This document shows positions 25,777 to 34,428 of a DNA stretch of 35,257 nt, one piece after another; the stretch's first letter is position 1, and each line of letters opens with the position of its first letter. The notes beneath the pieces were generated by a model. The model was not told the origin of the DNA. It worked only from the letters and a program-made list of their open reading frames with translations, and made no database searches. The translations under genes were made by a program, and so were the position numbers. The DNA comes from Streptomyces hilarionis. Its GTDB lineage: Bacteria > Actinomycetota > Actinomycetes > Streptomycetales > Streptomycetaceae. The DNA lies in the NCBI RefSeq assembly GCF_024539675.1, contig NZ_JAHHIT010000098.1, forward strand, positions 1 to 35,257. Reading direction: 5' to 3'.

Positions 25777-25796
25777 CGCCCGGTCGCCGGGAGAAG

Positions 25797-25826
25797 GGGG
25801 GCGGGCCGGGTCACCGGCCCGCCCCC
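25797..25826 (+). terminator. Terminator of the ABC transporter operon
   Basis: Perfect 13-bp stem GGGGGCGGGCCGG / CCGGCCCGCCCCC with loop GTCA, 20 bases past the stop. It is followed by GTTCGTTC rather than a T-run. It separates the transporter from the glycosyltransferase cluster. Confidence 0.82.
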
Positions 25827-25937
25827 GTTCGTTCACCCGCAATCCCCCGTATGCCGCAGAAACCGTAACCAAGTCACTCCATCGGCCGTTTCCGGGCAAG
25901 GCCCTGTCTACCGCCCGCGCCGACCCATGGATGTCCC

Positions 25938-28295
25938 TTGCCCAGGTTCAGTGTCATCGTCCCCGCGTACAAGGTTCAGGCGTACCTGCACGAGTGCCTC
26001 GAATCGGTGCTGTCCCAGTCGTACACCGATCTCGAACTGATCGCGGTCGACGACAGGTCGCCGGACGCCTGCGGCGAGATCATCGACGAGTTCGCGGCCC
26101 GGGACGCGCGGGTGCGGGCCGTGCACCTGCCGGAGAACGTCGGCCTGGGGCCTGCCCGCAACGCCGGCCTGGAGCGGGCCACCGGCGACTACCTGCTCTT
26201 CCTCGACTCCGACGACACCCTCACCCCGGGCGCGCTGCGCGCGATCGCCGACCGGCTGGAGGCCACGGGCGGGCCCGACGTGCTGGTCTACGACTACGCG
26301 AGCACGTACTGGACGGGTGAGACCGTCCGCAACAAGTTCGCGGAGCAGCTCGCCGAGGAGGGGCCCGCGCCCTTCCGGCTCGAGGACCGCCCGGGACTGC
26401 TCAGGGTGCTGATGGTGGCCTGGAACAAGGCCTACCGGCGGGAGTTCGTCCGGGCGACGGGGCTGCGCTTCCCGCCCGGCTACTACGAGGACACGCCGTG
26501 GACGTACCCCGCGCTGATGGCGGCGCGCACGCTGGCCACCCTGGACCGGGTCTGCGTGCACTACCGCCAGCGCCGCCGGGGCAGCATCCTGTCCACCACG
26601 AGCCGGGGGCACTTCGACGTCTTCGAGCAGTACGACCGCGTCTTCGCGTTCGTCGAGCAGCGGCCCGAACTGGCCCGCTGGCGGCCGGTGTTGTTCCGGC
26701 GCATGGTCGACCACCTGTCGACCGTGTTCACCAAGCGGGACCGCCTGCCGCGCGGCTCGCGCGCCGAGTTCCTGCGCAGGGCCCGTGCGCACTACCGCCG
26801 TTACCGCATGCCCGGCGCGTCGGTCTCGCTGCGTTCCCGGCTGCGCCACACCCTGGTCCACTTCGGCGTGCACCGCACCTACCGGGCGCTGGAGGCGTCC
26901 ATGACGCTGCGCAGGCGCACCCACAAGGCGGCGGCGAAACTCGCCCGCGCCCTGCGGGCGGCCCTGCTCCAGGCCCACTACCGCATCCAGCTGAGGCTTC
27001 CGCTGCGCGCGGACCGTGCCGTGTTCGCCGCGTACTGGGGCCGCGGCCACGGCTGCAACCCGGGCGCCCTGGAGGCCGCGTTCCGCGAGCTGGCGCCGCA
27101 GGTGCGCACGGCGTGGATCGCCCGCCCCGAGCACCAGGACGCCGTCCCGCCGGGCCCGCGCCGGGTGCGGCCCGGCACGGCCGCCTACTGGACGGCGCTG
27201 GCCCGCTCCAAGTACCTGGTGAACAACGTCAACTTCGACCGGCGGCTGGTCAAGCGCCCCGGTCAGGTCTTCGTCCAGACCCAGCACGGCACCCCCCTCA
27301 AGCACATGGGCCTCGACCTCCAGGACCGTCCGGCGGCCGCCCGCGGCACGGACTTCGACGAGCTGCTCCGGGGCGTCGACAAGTGGGACTACGTCCTGTC
27401 CGCGAACCGCCACACCACGCTCACCTGGGAGCGGGTCTACCCGGGACGCTACGAGACCCTCGAGTACGGCTATCCCCGCAACGACGTCTTCCAGCGGGCG
27501 ACCGCGCGGGACGTGGCCCGGCTGCGCGAGTGTCTCGGCATCCCCCCCGACGCCGTCGCCGTCCTGTACGCGCCCACCCACCGCGACTACCGGCGCGCCC
27601 AGCGCTGCCCCCTGGACCTGGAGCGCGTCCTGCGCCGGCTGGGCCCGCGCTTCGTGATCCTGGCCCGCGCCCACTACTGGCAGGACCCGCTAGTCGACCG
27701 CCCCGCGCCCGGAGTCGTCGACGTCAGCGGCCATCCGAGCGTGGAGGACCTCTGCCTGGCCTCGGACGTCCTGGTCACCGACTACTCGTCGCTGATGTTC
27801 GACTACGCCAACCTGGACCGCCCGATCGTGGTGCACGCCGAGGACTGGGAGGCCTACGAGGCGGCCCGCGGCACCTACTTCGACCTGCGGTCCTTCCCGC
27901 CGGGCGCGGTGGCGCGCAGCGAGGACGAGCTGATCGACATCTTCGCGACCGGCCACTGGCGCGGCTCCCGCTCGGCGCAGCTGCGCGCCGCGTTCCGCGA
28001 GCGGTTCTGCCCGCACGACGACGGCCGCGCCGCCGAGCGCGTCGTACGGCGGGTGGTGCTGGGCGAGCCGGAGCCGCTCCCGGTGACGCCGCTCGCCGAC
28101 CGCCGGCCCGTCCCGTCGGCGGCGGCCACGGCGGCGGCGACCGCCGAGGCGGCCCTGCCGGGGCCCGTCACGGGGCCTGCGCCGGTCGAGCCTGCGGCCG
28201 GGTCGAGCGCCGAGCCGGGGGTGTCGTCGGGGCGGCCGTCGCGTGCCGTCGTGCCGCGGCCCGCCGGTCCCCGTTCCGTCGCCGACCGCCGCTGA
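25938..28295 (+). CDS. Bifunctional GT2 glycosyltransferase / CDP-glycerol glycerophosphotransferase-like protein, paralogue 1
   Basis: 785 residues from a TTG; the choice follows the two paralogues, which also begin MPRFS(V/I)IVP. No ribosome site precedes it. GT2 domain (1-230): VIVPAYK, AVDDRSPD (35-42), LDSDDT (93-98), WNKAYRREF and YEDTPW, all catalytic marks intact. A basic linker (230-370) leads to the phosphotransferase domain (about 375-715): AYWGRG, QTQHGTPLK with the catalytic-type His, YGYPRND, YAPTHRDYRR, ARAHYW with the second His, and VTDYSSLMFDY. A 50-residue Pro/Ala tail ends it. Known TagF-type enzymes transfer glycerol phosphate from CDP-glycerol to a growing teichoic acid; a GT2 fusion suggests a polymer with sugar and polyol-phosphate in each unit. 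Likely peripheral to the inner membrane face. Appears fully active. Confidence 0.9.
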   Translation: MPRFSVIVPAYKVQAYLHECLESVLSQSYTDLELIAVDDRSPDACGEIIDEFAARDARVRAVHLPENVGLGPARNAGLERATGDYLLFLDSDDTLTPGALRAIADRLEATGGPDVLVYDYASTYWTGETVRNKFAEQLAEEGPAPFRLEDRPGLLRVLMVAWNKAYRREFVRATGLRFPPGYYEDTPWTYPALMAARTLATLDRVCVHYRQRRRGSILSTTSRGHFDVFEQYDRVFAFVEQRPELARWRPVLFRRMVDHLSTVFTKRDRLPRGSRAEFLRRARAHYRRYRMPGASVSLRSRLRHTLVHFGVHRTYRALEASMTLRRRTHKAAAKLARALRAALLQAHYRIQLRLPLRADRAVFAAYWGRGHGCNPGALEAAFRELAPQVRTAWIARPEHQDAVPPGPRRVRPGTAAYWTALARSKYLVNNVNFDRRLVKRPGQVFVQTQHGTPLKHMGLDLQDRPAAARGTDFDELLRGVDKWDYVLSANRHTTLTWERVYPGRYETLEYGYPRNDVFQRATARDVARLRECLGIPPDAVAVLYAPTHRDYRRAQRCPLDLERVLRRLGPRFVILARAHYWQDPLVDRPAPGVVDVSGHPSVEDLCLASDVLVTDYSSLMFDYANLDRPIVVHAEDWEAYEAARGTYFDLRSFPPGAVARSEDELIDIFATGHWRGSRSAQLRAAFRERFCPHDDGRAAERVVRRVVLGEPEPLPVTPLADRRPVPSAAATAAATAEAALPGPVTGPAPVEPAAGSSAEPGVSSGRPSRAVVPRPAGPRSVADRR

Positions 28296-28322
28296 TCCGC
28301 CTTCCGCCCCCAGGGAGTCCGC

Positions 28323-28409
28323 ATGCCCACCGGTTCGTCGCGGCCCACCCCGACCCGGCCGTCCACCTGGCGCCCGACCGGACGCCCCGGCCGCGGTCGT
28401 CCGGCCTGA
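28323..28409 (+). CDS. Possible 28-residue peptide between paralogues 1 and 2
   Basis: An ATG at 28323 with GGGAG at the right distance (5-6 bases) opens a 28-codon frame of Pro, Thr, Arg and Gly ending in TGA at 28407. It lies in the 153-base gap between two long genes. No motif. It may be a leader peptide coupling translation, or chance in GC-rich DNA. Confidence 0.2.
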   Translation: MPTGSSRPTPTRPSTWRPTGRPGRGRPA

Positions 28410-28448
28410 GCACCAGGCACCGCACCGAGAAGACACAGAAAGAGCAGC

Positions 28449-30692
28449 ATGCCCCGCTTCAGCATCATCGTCCCGTCCTACGGGGACGGGGGTCCCCCCG
28501 GCCGTGTGGACACGCGAGTGGGGGAGGGCCGGCTGTCCCTGGCGCTGGACTCCGTCCTCGCCCAGTCCCACGGCGACGTCGAGGTGATCCCGGTCTCCGA
28601 CGCGCCCGGCTCGACGGCCGAGGCCGTGGCCGCCCGTCACGCGCGGCGCGACGCGCGGGTGAGGCCCGTGCGGTCACGGCCGTCGCTGGGCCGCGCCGGA
28701 GCGCTCAACGCCGGGCTGCGCGCGGCGACCGGGGCGTACGTGCTGTTCCTCGACGGCGACGACACCCTCGCCCCGGGCGCCCTCGCGGCGCTGGACGCCC
28801 GTCTCGCGCAGACCGGCGACGTGGACGTCCTGTACGCCGAGCACGAGCGCGTGCCCTGGTGGGAGGGCGAGGCGGCCAACCCGGCGGCGCCGCTGCTGGC
28901 GACGGCGCCGAAGGACGCCTTCGCCCCCGTCGAGGCGCCGCAGGTCAGCGGGGTGCGGCTGCCGGTGTGGGGCACGCTGTACCGGCGGTCGTTCCTCGCC
29001 GAGCACGCGCTCGTCTTTCCCGAGGGGCACTTCACCGACGTCGGCTTCGGCGGGCTGGTCGGCGTGCACGCGGGGCGGGTCGCGGTCCTGCGGTCGGTCG
29101 TCGTCCGGCATCTGCTGCGCCGCCAGGGCGACCCGCTCAACCAGCCGGGCGCCCACCACATGGAGCTGCTGGAGCGGGTCGAGCTGGTGATGGCGCGGGC
29201 GGCCGACGCCGGGCTCGGCGAGGACCGGTCGGGCCCGCTGTTCGAGCAGCTCTTCGCCGCCGTCCTGAAGACCGCCGCGCACCCCACCCGGCTGGCCGGG
29301 CGCCGCCGCGCCTTCTTCCGCCGTGCGGGCAGGCTGTACCGGCGCCACCGCCCGGCGGGATTCCGCCGGCCCCCCGGCAGCCTCGGCGTGCAGCACCGCC
29401 TGCTGGCGGCCGGCGCGTACACCGCGTTCCGGGCGCTGCGCGGCGCCAACCGCAGGGTCGCGGCCGCCGTCCGGCGGATGCCCCGCGCCCGGACGCTGCG
29501 CACCCGTCTGTACTACCGGAGCCAGCTGCTGCGCCCGATCGACCCCGCACTGGCCGTGTACTGCGCCTACTGGGGCCGCGGGTACGCCTGCAACCCGGCC
29601 GCGATCCACGCCAAGGCCGCCGAACTCGCCCCGCACGTGCGCGCGGTGTTCCTCGTCGAGGCCGACCAGGCGCACACGCTGCCGGAGGGCGTCGAGCACG
29701 CCGTCATCGGCAGCCGCCGCTACTGGCAGGTGCTCGCCCGCGCCAAGTACCTCGTCAACAACGCCAACTTCGAGGGGGCCGTCGTCAAACGGCGCGGCAG
29801 CGTGCACCTGTCGACGCAGCACGGCACCCCGCTGAAGAAGATGGGCGTCGAGCAGGCGGACCACCCGGTGGTCGCCGCCGCCACCGGAAGCTTCGACCGG
29901 CTGCTCGGCCGGATCGACCGCTGGGACTACAACCTCAGCTCCAACCGGCTGTCCACCGAGGTGTGGGAGCGGTCCTTCCCCTCCTCGTACGAGATGCTCG
30001 AGTACGGCTATCCGCGCAACGACGTCTACTACACGGCGTCGGCGGACGACGTGCGCCGGGTGCGCCGCGAGCTCGGCGTGCCCGAGGGCCGCACCGCGCT
30101 CCTGTACGCGCCCACCCACCGCGACCACGACGCCGCGAGCGACACCCGCCTCGACCTCGGGGCGCTGTGCGACGCCCTCGGCGACGACTTCGTCGTCCTG
30201 CTGCGCGCCCACTACTTCCACGACGACGACCGGGCCCGCGCGCGGCACGGGCGGATCATCGACGTCACCGGGCACCGCTCGTCGGAGGACGTCTGCCTCG
30301 CGGCCGACGCCCTGGTCACCGACTACTCGTCGATCGTGTTCGACTACGCCAACCTCGACCGGCCCGTCGTCGTGTACGCCGACGACTGGGACGTGTACCG
30401 CGAGACGCGGGGCGTCACGTTCGACTTCCCGGGCTCCCCGCCGGGCCCGGTCGCCCGCACCCCCGAGGAGCTGGCCGACGTCTTCCGCTCCGGCCGCTGG
30501 GCCGGCCCCGAGGCGGCCGCGTTGCGCGCCCGCTTCCGCGCCCGGTTCTGCGAGTTCGACGACGGCCGGGCCGCCGAGCGCGTCGTGCGCCGGGTGCTGC
30601 TCGGGGAGCCCGCCGAGCGCATCGAGCCCGCCGTCCCGCTCGCCCGGCGCACCCCCGCGCCCGCAGCCGTCACGACCTCTACGAGGAGCTGA
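28449..30692 (+). CDS. Bifunctional GT2 / glycerophosphotransferase-like protein, paralogue 2 (altered GT2 domain)
   Basis: 747 residues from the ATG at 28449. The order of domains equals paralogue 1. The phosphotransferase half is intact: AYWGRG, STQHGTPLKKMG, YGYPRND, YAPTHRDHD, LRAHYF, VTDYSSIVFDY. The GT2 half departs from the family: the VDDxSPD site reads VSDAPGST, WNKAYRR reads WGTLYRR, and YED reads FTD, while LDGDDT is kept. About 12 extra residues (GDGGPPGRVDTRVGEG region, 12-27) interrupt the first strand-helix turn; they are encoded by a palindromic Streptomyces-type repeat. The glycosyltransferase part may have a new acceptor or donor, or be inactive. Paralogue 3 starts 5 bases after its stop. 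Confidence 0.88.
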   Translation: MPRFSIIVPSYGDGGPPGRVDTRVGEGRLSLALDSVLAQSHGDVEVIPVSDAPGSTAEAVAARHARRDARVRPVRSRPSLGRAGALNAGLRAATGAYVLFLDGDDTLAPGALAALDARLAQTGDVDVLYAEHERVPWWEGEAANPAAPLLATAPKDAFAPVEAPQVSGVRLPVWGTLYRRSFLAEHALVFPEGHFTDVGFGGLVGVHAGRVAVLRSVVVRHLLRRQGDPLNQPGAHHMELLERVELVMARAADAGLGEDRSGPLFEQLFAAVLKTAAHPTRLAGRRRAFFRRAGRLYRRHRPAGFRRPPGSLGVQHRLLAAGAYTAFRALRGANRRVAAAVRRMPRARTLRTRLYYRSQLLRPIDPALAVYCAYWGRGYACNPAAIHAKAAELAPHVRAVFLVEADQAHTLPEGVEHAVIGSRRYWQVLARAKYLVNNANFEGAVVKRRGSVHLSTQHGTPLKKMGVEQADHPVVAAATGSFDRLLGRIDRWDYNLSSNRLSTEVWERSFPSSYEMLEYGYPRNDVYYTASADDVRRVRRELGVPEGRTALLYAPTHRDHDAASDTRLDLGALCDALGDDFVVLLRAHYFHDDDRARARHGRIIDVTGHRSSEDVCLAADALVTDYSSIVFDYANLDRPVVVYADDWDVYRETRGVTFDFPGSPPGPVARTPEELADVFRSGRWAGPEAAALRARFRARFCEFDDGRAAERVVRRVLLGEPAERIEPAVPLARRTPAPAAVTTSTRS
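28488..28528 (+). repeat. Palindromic GC repeat inside paralogue 2
   Basis: GGGGGTCCCCCC (28488-28499), a short centre with GTGT-GG-ACAC, then TGGGGGAGGG (28519-28528). The runs of C and G can pair across the centre. The GGGGGTCCCCCC...TGGGGGAG plan resembles a repeat scattered through Streptomyces genomes, usually between genes. Here it is in frame near the start of a coding region. Confidence 0.55.
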
Positions 30693-30697
30693 CCTTC

Positions 30698-32947
30698 GTG
30701 CCCCGCTTCAGTGTCATCGTCCCCGTCTTCAAGGTGCAGGGCTTCCTGCGCGAGTGCCTCGACTCCGTGCTCGGCCAGTCGTTCGACGACGTCGAGGTGA
30801 TCGCCGTCGACGACTGCTCGCCCGACGGCTGCGGAGCCATCCTCGACGAGTACGCGGCGCGCGACCCCCGGCTGAAGGCCGTCCACCTGCCCGAGAACGT
30901 CGGTCTGGGCCGCGCCCGCAACGCCGGTCTGCCGCACGCCACCGGCGACTACGTCCTGTTCCTCGACAGCGACGACCGCTACACGCCCGGGCTGCTGCGC
31001 GCGGTCGCCGACCGGCTCGACGCGACCCGCGACCCCGACATCCTGGTCTTCGACCACGTGCGCACCCACTGGTGGGGCCGCGCGGGCCGCAGCGACGCGG
31101 CGGACCTGCTCGAACAGGCCGGCGCCGACACCTTCGCCGTCCGCGAGCACCCCGAGTACCTGCGGCTGTTCCTGGTCGCCTGGAACAAGGCCTACCGGCG
31201 GGACTTCTTCGTCGAACACGGCTTCGCGTACCGGCCGGGGCTGTACGAGGACGCGCCCGTCACCTACCAGACGATGGTCACGGCCGAGCGGATCGCCTGT
31301 CTGGACCGGGTGGGCGTCGAGTACCGGCAGCGACGGCAGGGGGCGATCACCCGCACCCCCGGACGCAAGCACTTCGACATCTTCGACCAGTACGAGGGGC
31401 TGTTCGCGTACCTCGCCGAGCGGCCCGGCCTCGACTGGGCGCGGCCGCTGCTGTTCGAACGGGCGCTGGATCACATGCTGTTCACGGTGGCCCGCCCGGA
31501 ACGGGTGCTGCGCGGCGACCGCAAGGAGTTCCACCGCCGGATCCGGGCCTTCTACCGCAGGCACGTGCCGCCGGGCTTCGTGCCGCCGCCGGACAGCCGC
31601 CGTACGGAGATCCGGCTGCTGGCGCTCGCCCCCTACCACCGGGCCCACCTCTGTCTGGGCCTGTGGCGGCGCGGCGGGCATGCGGCGGGGCGCCGGGCGG
31701 CCCGGCTGCGCGAGCTCTTCGCCCGGCGGGTCAAGCGGTGCTGGTACCGCCTCCAGCTGCGGCGGCGCCTCGACCCGTCGCTCGCCGTGTACTCCGCCGG
31801 GCACAGCCGCGCCGTGAACGGCGACCCGCTGGCGATCCACGCGCGGGCCGCCGAACTCGCCCCGCACGTGCGGGGCGTGTGGGTCGTCCGGCCCGACGCG
31901 GTGGACCAGGTGCCGCCGGGGACCGATTTCGTGACGACGGGATCCTGGCGCTACTACCGGGTGATGGCCCGCGCCAAGCACTGGGTCAACGACTGCAACT
32001 GGGCCGGCGACCTGGTGAAGCGCCGGGGGTCGGTGCACGTCCAGACCCACCGCGGCACCCCGCTCAAGTACATGGCGCTGGACCTCCTCGACCGGCCGGG
32101 CGCCCGGCACGGGGCCGACGTGCGCGGCATGCTCCGGCGCAGCGACCGCTGGGACGTCAGCCTGGTCGCCAACCGGCACTCCGAGGAGGTGTGGCAGCGG
32201 GCCTTTCCCTGTCACTTCGCGTCGCTGCGCAGCGGCAGTCCCCGCAACGACGTCCTGGTGCGGGGCGGGGGCGAGCGCGGCGCCGGGCTGCGCGCGCGGC
32301 TGGGCATCGAGGCGTCCGAGACGGTCGTGCTGTACGCGCCGACCCCGCGCGACTACCGCAGGGGCCGTCACGTGTGGCGGGTGGACCTGGAGAACCTGGC
32401 CGCCTCCCTCCCTCCCGGGCACCGGCTCCTGGTGCGGCTGCATCCGAGCCTGGCCCGGCACCCCGAGCGGGCCCTGGTCCTGCGCGACCTGCACCGGCGC
32501 GGCGCGCTGAGCGACGTCACCGACGAGCGGCACGTGGAGGACGTGCTGCTCGCCGCGGACGCCCTGGTCACCGACTACTCGGCGCTGATGTTCGACTACG
32601 CCCTGCTGGACCGGCCGATCGTGGTGCACGCCGACGACTGGGCCGCCTACCGTGCGGCCCGCGGCGCCTACTTCGACATCACGGCCGAGCCGCCGGGCCG
32701 GGTGACGCGCTCGGACGAGGAGCTGGTGAGGACGTTCGCCTCCGGCGCCTGGCGGGACGCCGAGTCGGCCCGGCTGCGGGCCGCGTTCCGGGAGCGGTTC
32801 TGCGAGTACGACGACGGCCGGGCCGCGGAACGCGTCGTCCGGCGCGTCCTGCTGGGCGAGGCGCCGGGAGCGGCGGGCGGCGACGACGCGGTCGTCAGGA
32901 TCCCGGCGGCGGTCGACCGTTCGGCGCGGCTGCCGGAGTACAGCTGA
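30698..32947 (+). CDS. Bifunctional GT2 / glycerophosphotransferase-like protein, paralogue 3 (altered transferase motif)
   Basis: 749 residues from the GTG at 30698, with GAGGAG 9 bases upstream, 5 bases after paralogue 2; so the two are in one operon. The GT2 domain is close to paralogue 1 and intact: VIVPVFK, AVDDCSPDG, LDSDDR, WNKAYRRDF, YEDAPV. In the phosphotransferase half the key block reads QTHRGTPLKYM where the paralogues have TQHGTPLK: the His has moved one position and Arg takes its place. AYWGRG is replaced by YSAGHSR, and YGYPRND by SGSPRND. RLHPS and VTDYSALMFDY remain. Transfer of polyol phosphate may be lost or changed while glycosyl transfer continues. It ends 7 bases from the convergent membrane protein gene. 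Confidence 0.9.
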   Translation: MPRFSVIVPVFKVQGFLRECLDSVLGQSFDDVEVIAVDDCSPDGCGAILDEYAARDPRLKAVHLPENVGLGRARNAGLPHATGDYVLFLDSDDRYTPGLLRAVADRLDATRDPDILVFDHVRTHWWGRAGRSDAADLLEQAGADTFAVREHPEYLRLFLVAWNKAYRRDFFVEHGFAYRPGLYEDAPVTYQTMVTAERIACLDRVGVEYRQRRQGAITRTPGRKHFDIFDQYEGLFAYLAERPGLDWARPLLFERALDHMLFTVARPERVLRGDRKEFHRRIRAFYRRHVPPGFVPPPDSRRTEIRLLALAPYHRAHLCLGLWRRGGHAAGRRAARLRELFARRVKRCWYRLQLRRRLDPSLAVYSAGHSRAVNGDPLAIHARAAELAPHVRGVWVVRPDAVDQVPPGTDFVTTGSWRYYRVMARAKHWVNDCNWAGDLVKRRGSVHVQTHRGTPLKYMALDLLDRPGARHGADVRGMLRRSDRWDVSLVANRHSEEVWQRAFPCHFASLRSGSPRNDVLVRGGGERGAGLRARLGIEASETVVLYAPTPRDYRRGRHVWRVDLENLAASLPPGHRLLVRLHPSLARHPERALVLRDLHRRGALSDVTDERHVEDVLLAADALVTDYSALMFDYALLDRPIVVHADDWAAYRAARGAYFDITAEPPGRVTRSDEELVRTFASGAWRDAESARLRAAFRERFCEYDDGRAAERVVRRVLLGEAPGAAGGDDAVVRIPAAVDRSARLPEYS

Positions 32948-32954
32948 CCGCCGG

Positions 32955-34298
32955 TCAGCGGGAGGCCGGCGCCGGGACGCGCCGGCCCGCGCGCGAGGGC
33001 GGGGCCGGGTTCCTCCCTCGCGCGCCGGCGCGGCGCACGTGGGTTTCCAGCAGCAGGGGGATCCCGCACACGGGCAGCAGCATCGCCATCACCATCAGCC
33101 GGGGCCCGACGGACACCTCGGGGTGCCCGGCCTGGTTCGCCAGGCCCGCGAGGGCGACGCCGACGAGCAGGCAGGCGAACGCCCGGCAGTGGCGGAAGGC
33201 GCCCCACGCTCCGCAGCCGAGCAGCAGCAGGACCAGGGGCTGCGCGAGCGCGTCGCGCAGCCATTCCCGCCAGAAGGCGAGGCTCAGCCGCCAGAACTCG
33301 GGGCCGGGGTCGGCGACCGGGCGCCTGGTGTAGTGGACGGAGAGCAGTTCCTCCAGGCTGGCCTTCGTGCTCGGCAGCCCGTAGGCGAGCACGACGAGCT
33401 CGATCGCGACCGCGAGGGCCGCCGTCGTCACGAGGAGCACCCGCTCCGGGCGCGGCGGGCGCTCCCCCCGCAGCCGGCGCGCGCACAGCAGCACCGCGGT
33501 CACGACGGCGATCCCGGCGACGGCGAGCAGGGTCTGCGCGTACTTGACGACGGCGGCGCCGGCGAAGCCGAGGACGGCGATCGTCGTCCCCGACCCGACA
33601 CGTCCCCGCAGCACACGGACGCAGCCGAGGACGCCGGCGAGCAGCAGGCACAGCAGCAGCCCCTCGCACAGGGGCAGCATGGACTCCTGCCCGGTCGGCA
33701 GCGCGTAGTAGAGCACCTGCCCGGTCAGGGCCAGCGGCACGGAGACCCCGAGTGCGCGCAGGACGAGCACGACGAGGCCGCTCGCCGCGACGGTCGCCAC
33801 GACCGCGGCGAGCCACAGGCCGACGACCGGCCCGAGTCCGCTGACGAAGGGCACGGTGTACAGGGGGTAGCCGGGCCTGGTGGCGAAGATCTCGGACATC
33901 CGCGGGTCGCTGAAGAGGGCCATGTAGCCGCTGAAGCCGGTGCGTCCGGCGTTGCGCGCGACGCGCTCCCCCATCGTCCGTCTGCATTCGCGCTCGGCGG
34001 TCCGGCCCTCGTCGTGCTCGCGGTAGTGGGCGAGGTCCGCGCTGTCGTGCTGCGCCGAGCGGACCCGCACGCTGTCGCAGAAGTAGTCCACCGCCCGCCG
34101 GGAGGCCTCCTGTCTGCCGAGTCCCTGGAGCATGTAGCTGTGGGCCAGGTACTGACGGGTGTCCATGGCCGCGCGGCCCTGTGTCCGGGCCGACTGCGCG
34201 CCGGCGAACAGCAGGGCGAACACGAAGAACCAGAGGAGGAGCACGCGTCGGTCGTTCGGTGGGGACGGCGGTCGACGGAGCCGGTCAGTTCTCCACAT
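32955..34298 (-). CDS. Polytopic membrane protein, GT-C glycosyltransferase-like
   Basis: 447 residues from the ATG at 34298 (CCAGG 5-9 bases before it); the ATG at 34316 is an alternative. One helix (about 18-35) is followed by a long outer loop (36-150) holding AMDTRQYL (Asp-46), several His/Asp/Cys residues and RPGYPLYTVPF. Seven to nine further helices follow, with a Lys/Thr-rich loop (STKASLEELLSVHY) between two of them. An acidic residue in the first outer loop before the remaining helices, and the PGYPLY block, are features of GT-C enzymes, which use lipid-linked sugars outside the membrane. No family-level match can be proven by eye. Next to the teichoic-acid-type genes, a role in decorating that polymer is plausible. 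Confidence 0.7.
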   Translation of the reverse strand: MWRTDRLRRPPSPPNDRRVLLLWFFVFALLFAGAQSARTQGRAAMDTRQYLAHSYMLQGLGRQEASRRAVDYFCDSVRVRSAQHDSADLAHYREHDEGRTAERECRRTMGERVARNAGRTGFSGYMALFSDPRMSEIFATRPGYPLYTVPFVSGLGPVVGLWLAAVVATVAASGLVVLVLRALGVSVPLALTGQVLYYALPTGQESMLPLCEGLLLCLLLAGVLGCVRVLRGRVGSGTTIAVLGFAGAAVVKYAQTLLAVAGIAVVTAVLLCARRLRGERPPRPERVLLVTTAALAVAIELVVLAYGLPSTKASLEELLSVHYTRRPVADPGPEFWRLSLAFWREWLRDALAQPLVLLLLGCGAWGAFRHCRAFACLLVGVALAGLANQAGHPEVSVGPRLMVMAMLLPVCGIPLLLETHVRRAGARGRNPAPPSRAGRRVPAPASR

Positions 34299-34428
34299 GG
34301 TCACCTGGCCTATCATGCGTTTCAGCACGATATCGACCGGTATGAGCCGCGTCGTGGTCACGATCGTCGGGATCCACCATGCGGCCCAGCCGCCGGGAAC
34401 AGGGCCCGGGAGAGGGAGTGCGCGAGCG
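34299..34428. promoter_or_regulatory. Divergent intergenic region between the two membrane protein genes
   Basis: 130 bases. The only AT-richer part is around CACGATATCGACCGGTATGA (34327-34346), where -10 elements for both directions might lie. No consensus promoter is clear on either strand. Confidence 0.25.

Noticed and set aside
26498..32947. A single plus-strand open frame of 2149 codons
   Set aside because: It is out of frame through paralogues 1 and 2 (Arg/Pro/Ala strings without motifs) and joins the true frame of paralogue 3 only by chance; the real start there is the GTG at 30698.
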